Of a DNA stretch of 40,638 nt, positions 7,283-13,914 are shown piece after piece. Both the position numbers and the translations under genes were made by a program. This stretch comes from CAZUGO01 sp964619935 (GTDB lineage Bacteria > Planctomycetota > Phycisphaerae > UBA1845 > CAIVHJ01): assembly GCA_964619935.1 (NCBI GenBank), contig CAZUGO010000051.1, positions 1-40,638 of the forward strand, in the 5' to 3' direction. A model generated the notes under the pieces. It made no database searches. It was not told where the DNA came from and saw only the letters and a list, made by a program, of their open reading frames with translations. The first letter of the stretch is position 1. Every line of letters starts with the position of its first letter.

Positions 7283-8302
7283 TCACGAGCTGCGGTTCAA
7301 TCGCCGAAGGGCCGAGTCCAACAGCGCCGCCAGCAGGATGACCACGCCCAGGACCACCTTCTGCCAGAAGCCGGGGACTTGTTGGAGATTGAGGCTGTTG
7401 TTGAGCACCCCGATGATCAGCGCCCCGGCCAGCGTGCCGGGGATGGTGCCGCGGCCGCCGAACAGGCTGGTCCCACCGACCACCACGGCGGCGATGACAT
7501 TCAACTCCCACATGTCGCCGATCTTGGGATCGGCGGCCATCAGCTTGGCGTCCAGCAACACGCCGACGAGGCCGCACAAGCCGCCGGTGATCACGTAGAC
7601 CAGCAACCGGGTCCGGCTCACGGCGATGCCCGACAGACGGGCGGCTTCCTCGTTGCTGCCAACCGCCACCACGCTGCGGCCGAATACCGTGCGGGTGAGC
7701 AGGACGTGAAAAAATACGAACCCGACGGCCATGATCAGCACCGGTACCGGCAACACGCGCCCGATCCGGCCCTCCAGAAGGAAACCGCGGCCCAGCACGC
7801 TGAGCGACTCGGGCAGCCCCTGGTGCAGGGGAACGCCGTCGCAGAAGATCAGTGCCAGCCCCCGGGCAATGAGCATGGCCGCCAGGGTGACGATGAACGG
7901 CGGCAGCGAAAAACGGGTGACGATCGATCCGCTGACCAGGCCCGCCGCCGTGCCGGTACCGATGCCGGCGGCCAGCCCGATGACGAGACACAGCGGCGCC
8001 GCCAGGGTGGCGGAGGCCCCCATGGCCAAAGCGGCGACAATGCCGCTGAGGGCGACCAGCGACCCGACCGACAAGTCAATGCCGCCGGTGACGATGACCA
8101 GCGTCATGCCGAAGGCGATCAAGGCTTCAAATGAAATCTGGCGGGCGACATTGATCAGATTCTCGGGTCGGGTGAACACCTCGCCGGTCAGGATCCGGGC
8201 CAGCACCACCAGGATCACCAGCACCACCAGCATGCGGACGGCGACCAGCCGATCCACGATGCTCGGCGATGATCGGGCCGGCGCGGGCCGCTCATTCGTC
8301 AT
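7283..8302 (-). CDS. Sugar ABC transporter permease (RbsC family)
   Basis: This 339-residue inner-membrane permease has eight to ten hydrophobic spans. It carries the family signature VTGGIDLSVGSLVAL and the later conserved segments FGRSVVAVGSNEEAARLSGI and VVVGGTSLFGGRGT. It would form the channel of a ribose/xylose/autoinducer-type importer with the ATPase and binding protein encoded just upstream. ATG 8302, preceded by GGTGAG, is preferred to the in-frame GTG 8314; either way the start overlaps the end of the ATPase gene, indicating coupled translation. It is the last gene of the operon. The 287 bases to the convergent asparagine synthase gene hold no recognised gene or clear terminator. 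Confidence 0.92.
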   Translation of the reverse strand: MTNERPAPARSSPSIVDRLVAVRMLVVLVILVVLARILTGEVFTRPENLINVARQISFEALIAFGMTLVIVTGGIDLSVGSLVALSGIVAALAMGASATLAAPLCLVIGLAAGIGTGTAAGLVSGSIVTRFSLPPFIVTLAAMLIARGLALIFCDGVPLHQGLPESLSVLGRGFLLEGRIGRVLPVPVLIMAVGFVFFHVLLTRTVFGRSVVAVGSNEEAARLSGIAVSRTRLLVYVITGGLCGLVGVLLDAKLMAADPKIGDMWELNVIAAVVVGGTSLFGGRGTIPGTLAGALIIGVLNNSLNLQQVPGFWQKVVLGVVILLAALLDSALRRLNRSS

Positions 8303-9824
8303 GGCAAGACTCACCGCTGGCCAGCGTCATGATCTGTTCCTGCGTGGTCCGCCGGCCATCGTTCCTCAAGATACCGCGCAGCCGTCCTTCATGCATGACC
8401 CCGATGCGGTCGGCCATGCCGATGACCTCCGGCAGTTCCGAAGACACCATGACCACGGCCACGCCGTCCAAGGCCAGGCGATTGATCAAGGTGTAGATCT
8501 CGTACTTGGCACCGACATCAATTCCGCGGGTGGGCTCGTCCAGGAGCACCACGCGATGCCTCCGCCCCATCCAGCGGGCCAGCAGCAGCTTCTGCTGATT
8601 TCCGCCGCTGAGGGTGTTGCAGCGGGTTTCGGTATCGCGGGCCTTGATGTGCAGGTCGGCCATCAGGGTCCGGGTGGCGTAACGCTCGCGCTCGAAGTCG
8701 AGCAGCCCGCCGCGCGAGTAGGCCGGCAGATCGGCCAGGGTGGCGTTCTCGCGGACGCTGCGCTCCAACAGCAATCCCGACCGCTTGCGATCCTCCGGCA
8801 GATAGGCCACCCCGGCCGCCATGGCCCGTCTCGGATTCGCGAACGGCCCGGTGGTGCGGCCGACGGTCACCTGACCGGAGCTGGCCCGCAGGTCGCCGAA
8901 CAGCGCTCGCAGCAGCGACGAGCGCCCGGACCCGACCAGGCCGGTGAGGCCGAAGACCTCACCACGGCCCACCACGAAACTGACCTTCGAGAAACACCCG
9001 CGAACCGTCAGGTGCTTGACCTGCAAGACGGGATCGCCGATCCGGCAGACCCGCCGCGGGAACTCGTCCTCCAAGGGGCGGCCGACCACGTCGGTAATGA
9101 GCTGCTCGCGCCGGACATCACCGATGTCGGCGGTGGTGATGTGGGCGCCGTCACGCAATACCGTGACCCGGTCGGCCAGTTCGAAAATCTCGTCGAGGCG
9201 ATGCGAAATATAGATGATGGCCACGCCGCGCTCGCGCAAGGCCTTCAGCAAGGCGAACAGCGTGCCAAGTTCGTGTGGCGTCAGGACCGCCGACGGTTCA
9301 TCTAGAATCAGCAGGCGGGCGTCTTCGGCCAGGGCCCGGGCAATCTCGACCATCTGTTGGTCGGCGACCGACAGGCTGGCGACCGCATGGTGGGGTGCCA
9401 GGGTGATTCCCAGCGACTTGAGCAGCGCACCGACGCGCTCGTTCATGTGCCGGCGGCGAATCCAACCCAGCCGGGTGCGCGGCCAGCGGCCCAGGTAGAC
9501 GTTCTCGCTGACCGACAGATGCGTGACCAAGTTGAATTCCTGGTAGACAATGGCAATACCCAGTCGGCGAGCCTCGCGGGCATCGCGAATGCAGACCGCC
9601 TGGCCGCCGAGCACGATGCGGCCGTCATCCGGCTGCAAGGCCCCCGCCAGGATTTTCATGAGCGTGCTCTTGCCCGCCCCGTTCTCGCCGACCAGGGCGT
9701 GAATCGTTCCGGCCTGGACCTGCAGGTCGACATGATCCAGAGCCTGGACTCCGGGAAAGGCCTTCGACACCTGCTGGCATTGCAACAACACGAAGCGGGT
9801 CCCTTGCTCAGACCGGCCGCCCAT
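8292..9824 (-). CDS. Sugar ABC transporter ATP-binding protein (RbsA family)
   Basis: This duplicated ATPase of about 510 residues powers the importer. The first half has Walker A GENGAGKST, signature LSVADQQMVEIARA and Walker B LLILDEPSA. The second half has the degenerate Walker A GLVGSGRSS typical of RbsA/XylG proteins, signature LSGGNQQK and Walker B VVLLDEPTRG. ATG 9824 is the first start after the binding-protein gene but lacks a good ribosome binding site. GTG 9791, preceded by AAGGGA, would begin the protein right at the family's usual N-terminus and is a serious alternative. No sugar-specific kinase or regulator is nearby, so the substrate cannot be named. Confidence 0.93.
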   Translation of the reverse strand: MGGRSEQGTRFVLLQCQQVSKAFPGVQALDHVDLQVQAGTIHALVGENGAGKSTLMKILAGALQPDDGRIVLGGQAVCIRDAREARRLGIAIVYQEFNLVTHLSVSENVYLGRWPRTRLGWIRRRHMNERVGALLKSLGITLAPHHAVASLSVADQQMVEIARALAEDARLLILDEPSAVLTPHELGTLFALLKALRERGVAIIYISHRLDEIFELADRVTVLRDGAHITTADIGDVRREQLITDVVGRPLEDEFPRRVCRIGDPVLQVKHLTVRGCFSKVSFVVGRGEVFGLTGLVGSGRSSLLRALFGDLRASSGQVTVGRTTGPFANPRRAMAAGVAYLPEDRKRSGLLLERSVRENATLADLPAYSRGGLLDFERERYATRTLMADLHIKARDTETRCNTLSGGNQQKLLLARWMGRRHRVVLLDEPTRGIDVGAKYEIYTLINRLALDGVAVVMVSSELPEVIGMADRIGVMHEGRLRGILRNDGRRTTQEQIMTLASGESCHDE

Positions 9825-9858
9825 GGTCGCGGATCCAGCGGCAGCGCCGCGGGCGCCG

Positions 9859-10809
9859 TCATTGGGAGTCTGCGGTGTACAGCCCGACCTCGACGGGAAT
9901 GACCGCCGGCGGCGTCTTGCCGCTGAAGAACTCATGGATGGTCTGGATGGTCAATTCGCCGATGCGCCGTGGGTTCTGAATGACGTCACCCCGAATGGCC
10001 CCCACGGCAATCTTGGCGCGGGCCTCAGGGGTGGCATCGTACCCGATGATCTTGATGCGGCTCAGGCGGCCGGCCGCCTCGATGGCCGCCAAGGCGCCGA
10101 GGGCGGAATCATCATTGATCCCGAACACGCCGTCGAGATCCGCGTGGGACTGCAGCAGGTCTTCCATAACCCGGACGGCTTGATCGCGTTTGCCCTGGGC
10201 GGACAGTTCGGCCACTACCTTGATCTCCGGATAGTGGGCCAGCTCTTCCTTGAAGCCAGCTACCCGATCGCTGACGCTGGTCACTTCGGGGTGCGAGAGG
10301 ATGGCGACGTTTCCGCGCTGGCCCAGCGCCTTGGCCATCAGCCGGGCCGCCTGCCGCCCACCTTCACGGTTGTCGGAAGCGATGTGCGCGACCACCTTGC
10401 CCAAGCTCGAAGTGCTGGCGATGTCAGCGGTGAATACCGGGATGCCGGCAGTGTTGGCTGCCAGAATGGCGGCCCCCACGCTGCGCGAGTCGCACGGGCA
10501 GATGACCATGGCATCGACCCGTTGCACCACGAAGTCATCGATCTGGTTGGCCTGGCGGCTGGCATCAAACTCACCGCTGGTGATCAGCAGTTCGTAGCCC
10601 AGCGGGGCCGCCGCCTGTTCCATTCCCGCCCGAAGGTCTTGATAGAACGTATGTTGCACGGTGAGCAGCGACACCCCAATTCGCTTTGCGGCTGCAGGAG
10701 ATTCTGAAGTTGCGGCTTTTTCCGGTGACCCCGTCTTGCGGCAGCCCAACACACTCAGCCCCACAGCCAGGCACAGCCCGCAACTCACAGCTTTCGATTG
10801 GCGGATCAT
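9859..10809 (-). CDS. Sugar-binding lipoprotein of ABC importer (RbsB family)
   Basis: The 316-residue product has a lipoprotein signal peptide with lipobox SVLGC (Cys23), then a short S/A-rich linker and a type I periplasmic-binding fold. Typical pieces are KRIGVSLLTVQHTFYQDLRAGMEQ, the first-domain SDNREGGRQAARLMAK and the hinge region DGVFGINDDSALGALAAI followed by IIGYDATPEA. It captures the ligand outside the inner membrane and hands it to the permease. It is the first gene of the three-gene operon and reads away from the 22-bp palindrome array. Its start has no clear Shine-Dalgarno sequence. Confidence 0.92.
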   Translation of the reverse strand: MIRQSKAVSCGLCLAVGLSVLGCRKTGSPEKAATSESPAAAKRIGVSLLTVQHTFYQDLRAGMEQAAAPLGYELLITSGEFDASRQANQIDDFVVQRVDAMVICPCDSRSVGAAILAANTAGIPVFTADIASTSSLGKVVAHIASDNREGGRQAARLMAKALGQRGNVAILSHPEVTSVSDRVAGFKEELAHYPEIKVVAELSAQGKRDQAVRVMEDLLQSHADLDGVFGINDDSALGALAAIEAAGRLSRIKIIGYDATPEARAKIAVGAIRGDVIQNPRRIGELTIQTIHEFFSGKTPPAVIPVEVGLYTADSQ

Positions 10810-10998
10810 GGCCGACGGATGATATCAGATTCGCTTGGCCCGGGCGACTTGCCGCCGTCCCAACCGAACGGCTGGTCTCCCAACGCCTTCACGCTCCAGA
10901 CGGATGTGCCCGGAGGCGGACCCGGTCTCGAGTAACCGGGATCGAGACGCGGTGCTCTCGACTGCGGATCGACGGAGCCGTCTTCCCACAGGGGATGC

Positions 10999-11117
10999 GA
11001 CCCGGTCGACCTGGCAGAACGACCGGGTCGACTTGGCAGAACGACCGGGTCGACTTGGCAGAACGACCGGGTCGACCTGGCAGAACGACCGGGTCGACCT
11101 GGCAGAACGACCCGGTC
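10999..11117. repeat. Array of six GACCSGGTC palindromes at 22-bp period
   Basis: Five consecutive 22-bp units fill 11008-11117 (starts 11008, 11030, 11052, 11074, 11096), with partial units on both sides. Each unit ends in the 9-bp palindrome GACCSGGTC followed by GAC. The palindromes lie at 10999, 11021, 11043, 11065, 11087 and 11109. The four inner ones have G at the centre and the two outer ones have C. The only other variation is C or T in GAC(C/T)TGGCAGAACGACC. Since 22 is not a multiple of 3 the array is not coding. The period is close to two turns of B-DNA, so all sites face the same side, as in iteron or multi-operator arrays. Confidence 0.9.
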
Positions 11118-11429
11118 GACTTGGCACGGCCGGGTGGTGGCGGATTGACGACCCAGTCGCACTGAACCCGTTGGTCCGGGGATCAGCCTGCGGGCCTTGC
11201 GGCTGGGGGGTGTGAACACCGAAGCGCCACAACAGCCTGCGGGCACCGCGCGGAGCAATCTCTTGCAGCGGGTCAAGATTTGACATCCCCGGGTCTCGCG
11301 GGTTGCTGAGCGGCTTCGGCCTGCGGCTCCTCCAGGCCCAGCGCACCTGCCGGGCCAGCAGTCCGAATACCGAACGCGTTGGCCTCCATGAAGCGCACGT
11401 CGGAGGCGGGACGCCCCCTCTGCCGAAAA

Positions 11430-11448
11430 ATCGGTTATTCTGACCGAT
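11430..11448. promoter_or_regulatory. Short dyad upstream of the GT-C-like gene
   Basis: ATCGGT-TATTCTG-ACCGAT is a perfect 6-bp inverted repeat about 60 bases before the TTG start. It stands in a locally AT-richer stretch and could be an operator or part of the promoter. No repeat of it is seen nearby. Confidence 0.3.
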
Positions 11449-11510
11449 AGTAGGAACAGGATCACCGAGCGGCGTCGCCGCCGCTGCCAGACCGGCGATG
11501 GAGGACGAAA

Positions 11511-13175
11511 TTGGCCCAGAATCTAGATCCGACCGCAGGGTCCACCCCCGGACCCGATAACCCTGGGCCGCCGAGGCCCGCTTTCGTTTCGCTGTGGACC
11601 CGCTCGACTGTGCTGTGGACCTTGTTGTTCTGCGTGGTCGGCTGGTCGCTGTCGGTCTATCAGCACTGGCCGGCGCTGACCAAAGAGACCACCTATAAGG
11701 CCGACGTCCGCCAATCGCCGCACTGGGCTGCATATCATCACGAGGAGTCGTATCGCGCGGACGACCTGCTTCTCGAACTGGCCAGGTACAATGAGAGCCC
11801 GGTTCAGAACGGGATCTACTACGTCGGCACATACTTCACCGATGTGCTGTGGTTGACCAAGGTGCTGGCGGTACTGGGTTGCGGGTTGTGCAGCGGGTTG
11901 TTCTTCATGCTCGGCCAGGCCATGCTCGGCTTTCGCGGTGGGTTCCTCAGCGCGGTGGCGATCACCTTCTGGCCGGATCAGTTTGAGTACTTCGCCGGCG
12001 GCTTTTCCAAAGCCTGGATGATCCCGCTGCTGTTGGTGGCGGTCTATCTGCTGGAGTCGCGCCGCTGGAAGTGGTTGTGCGTGCTGATGCCTTTCGCGGC
12101 CCTGGCGTACCCCGTCTCAGCGGTGATGATCGGAATGGTCTCGGCGGTGTTCTGGGGCTTGATGCTGGTAAACGAGCGCCCGCAGGCCTGGCGGTTCCTG
12201 CCGATCCTGGCGGCGTCCGGCGTGCTCGGTGCCACGCCGATCTTGTACAAGTACCTGACGCCGTCTCCGCGGATCGGCCCGCTGACGTCCTACGAAGTGC
12301 TCAAGGACATGCCGGAGATGTTGCGCGGCGGGCTCAACCGCAGCCCTTACCTGCCGGTCGATGATCTGAACGACGAGATTCTGGACCATGTGGATCATCC
12401 GTTTGTCTTCTGGAGCGCGGTGATCTTCCTGCTGTGGTCCCGCAACCGCGGCATCGGCTGGAAGCGCAGTTGGACGGCGCTGTTCCTGGCGTCGCTGCTG
12501 GGCTACACCCTGGCGGACTGGTTCTTCATCCACTTCTACATGCCCAACCGCTACACGCGTTATTCCATGGCGGTGCTGCTGGCCTTGTGGCAGGGCCACA
12601 ACTGGGACTTGTGCCTGGCCCGCATTCGCTGGCGCGGTTTGCGCTGGCTGGCGTTGCTGGCTTTGATTGGCGGGGGGATCTATCTGTATCGCGGCTACTA
12701 CCGGCAGGGCCGGGAGGTCGGCAGCCGCGAGAAGCGTGCCGCCATGTGCACGTTCATCCGCACGGAATTGCCGGACAAGATCCTGTTCGCGGGACACCCT
12801 CAGGAAATGGACGATATTCCGATTCTGGGCCGCCGCTCGGTGTTGTGCAACTACAAGCTGGCCCACTGCTGGTATTCGACCCTGTATCCGGAGATGAAGC
12901 GGCGTACTGAAGCCGCATTTCGGGCCACCTATGCCACGGACCAGGCGACCGTCAACCAACTGGTGACGGACTACGGCGTCACCCATCTTTTGGTGCTCAA
13001 GGGCGGTTTCTCACGGCGACGGATTCGCAACGGCGACATTTACGTCAACCCGTTCAACGATTACGTCCAGGACCTGGCCGAGGGCGTCGATCAGTTCCTG
13101 CTGGAGCGCCCCAAGAAGGAGTGGGTGGTCTACGAAGATCGCCGGGTGTACATCCTGGAGCTGCCGCTCAAGTGA
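11511..13175 (+). CDS. Polytopic membrane protein, GT-C glycosyltransferase-like
   Basis: The 554-residue product starts at TTG 11511, supported by GGAGG seven bases upstream. An N-terminal span (TVLWTLLFCVVGWSLSVY) is followed by a periplasmic loop with acidic residues (ESYRADDLLLELARY) and then many spans, for example LAVLGCGLCSGLFFMLGQAM, MIPLLLVAVYLLES and ALFLASLLGYTLADWFF. The last 150 residues, after GGGIYLYRGYY, are soluble. This layout resembles GT-C fold glycosyltransferases, which use lipid-linked sugars, but the diagnostic DxD or ExD motif cannot be assigned with certainty (EESYRADD is a candidate). It is a single gene, in the same direction as but 327 bases before the BlaI operon. 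The family assignment is tentative. Confidence 0.55.
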   Translation: MAQNLDPTAGSTPGPDNPGPPRPAFVSLWTRSTVLWTLLFCVVGWSLSVYQHWPALTKETTYKADVRQSPHWAAYHHEESYRADDLLLELARYNESPVQNGIYYVGTYFTDVLWLTKVLAVLGCGLCSGLFFMLGQAMLGFRGGFLSAVAITFWPDQFEYFAGGFSKAWMIPLLLVAVYLLESRRWKWLCVLMPFAALAYPVSAVMIGMVSAVFWGLMLVNERPQAWRFLPILAASGVLGATPILYKYLTPSPRIGPLTSYEVLKDMPEMLRGGLNRSPYLPVDDLNDEILDHVDHPFVFWSAVIFLLWSRNRGIGWKRSWTALFLASLLGYTLADWFFIHFYMPNRYTRYSMAVLLALWQGHNWDLCLARIRWRGLRWLALLALIGGGIYLYRGYYRQGREVGSREKRAAMCTFIRTELPDKILFAGHPQEMDDIPILGRRSVLCNYKLAHCWYSTLYPEMKRRTEAAFRATYATDQATVNQLVTDYGVTHLLVLKGGFSRRRIRNGDIYVNPFNDYVQDLAEGVDQFLLERPKKEWVVYEDRRVYILELPLK

Positions 13176-13428
13176 CCGCCGCCGGAACGGGGACCCGCGT
13201 GGACCCGCGCCTTCTATTGACGGGCACGAAGCGCGGCCGACATCCGGCCACGCCGCAGGTTGAGGAGGATCGCTGGCGGCCGGCGATCGGGTGGATGGCG
13301 GCGCAGGGCTTAACGCCGCGACCCCGACGGGTCGGGTCCGAGGTACCCGACCCGGGCAATGTTGGAGCGGGATGCCCCAGACCGGCCCACCGGGCGATTT
13401 TCCGAGCGGCCTCCCGCTACTTGCAGCC

Positions 13429-13457
13429 TTGACAGCCTCCGACATCTGTAGTAGACT
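13429..13457 (+). promoter_or_regulatory. Promoter of the BlaI-ExbBD operon
   Basis: A perfect -35 box TTGACA (13429-13434) and TAGACT (13452-13457) are separated by 17 bases. It is the only clear promoter seen before the seven-gene train, whose genes are closely spaced. The bases from 13176 to 13428 hold nothing I recognise. Confidence 0.65.
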
Positions 13458-13472
13458 TACTCCGACAGTTGT
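13442..13472. promoter_or_regulatory. Tandem BlaI-type operators
   Basis: ACATCTGT (13442-13449) and ACAGTTGT (13465-13472) both have the ACA-N2-TGT core known from BlaI/MecI operators (ACATATGT and similar). Both are followed by AG. Their centres are 23 bp apart. The first lies between the -35 and -10 boxes, the second just after the -10 box, so a bound dimer of the BlaI protein encoded downstream would block transcription. Binding is inferred from the motif and its position. Confidence 0.55.
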
Positions 13473-13502
13473 AGGACTTTCCTCCTTGGGGAGCAATCAT
13501 CG

Positions 13503-13904
13503 TTGGCGAGCCGCGAATTCGATCTTGGGAATGCGGAGCTGGAGGTCTTGCGGGCCTTGTGGGACCAGGGCCCGGGCACTGTGCGGGACCTGTGGAACCA
13601 CCTGCGGCAGCGCGGTCGGCGTTGGGCCTATACCACGGTCCAGACCCTGCTGACCCGGTTGGAGCAGAAGGGTTTTGTGACCTGCGACAAGTCTGCCCAG
13701 GCCTTCGTGTACCGGGCCAGTCTGACCCGCCGGCGGGTCAGCCGCTCGCGGATCCGGGCCATTGTCGAACAGCTCTATGACGGTGCCGCCGGGCCGCTGG
13801 CTTTGCAACTCATCAAGACGCAGAAGTTTACGGCTGAAGAAATAGCCGCTTTGCACGACCTGATCGACGGGCTGGATTCCGAGCCGAACCGACCGACGCA
13901 ATAG
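13503..13904 (+). CDS. blaI: BlaI/MecI family transcriptional repressor
   Basis: This 133-residue winged-helix repressor is of the penicillinase-repressor type. It shows the family opening (LGNAELEVLRALWDQGPGTV), the recognition region (RRWAYTTVQTLLTRLEQKGFV) and the C-terminal dimerisation helices (SRIRAIVEQLYDG, FTAEEIAALHDLID). In known members the partner BlaR1 protease causes repressor cleavage between the two parts, releasing the operon. The start is TTG 13503 with GGGGAG upstream. The gene is first in the operon, sits behind two ACA-N2-TGT sites, and is 10 bases from blaR1. It most likely regulates the whole gene train to 24998. Confidence 0.92.
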   Translation: MASREFDLGNAELEVLRALWDQGPGTVRDLWNHLRQRGRRWAYTTVQTLLTRLEQKGFVTCDKSAQAFVYRASLTRRRVSRSRIRAIVEQLYDGAAGPLALQLIKTQKFTAEEIAALHDLIDGLDSEPNRPTQ

Positions 13905-13914
13905 GGGCGACCTG

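Larger units (their letters stand above)
10810..11510. other. 701-bp divergent spacer
   Basis: This spacer separates the sugar-importer operon (minus) from the GT-C-like gene (plus). It holds the 22-bp-period palindrome array at 10999-11117 and a short dyad at 11430-11448. Frames crossing it are broken by the 22-base period and show no family resemblance; I see no gene in it. The part from 11118 to 11429 shows nothing I can name. Confidence 0.6.

Noticed and set aside
10999..11117. CRISPR array
   Set aside because: The 22-bp units are directly adjacent with no variable spacers, so this is a tandem repeat.
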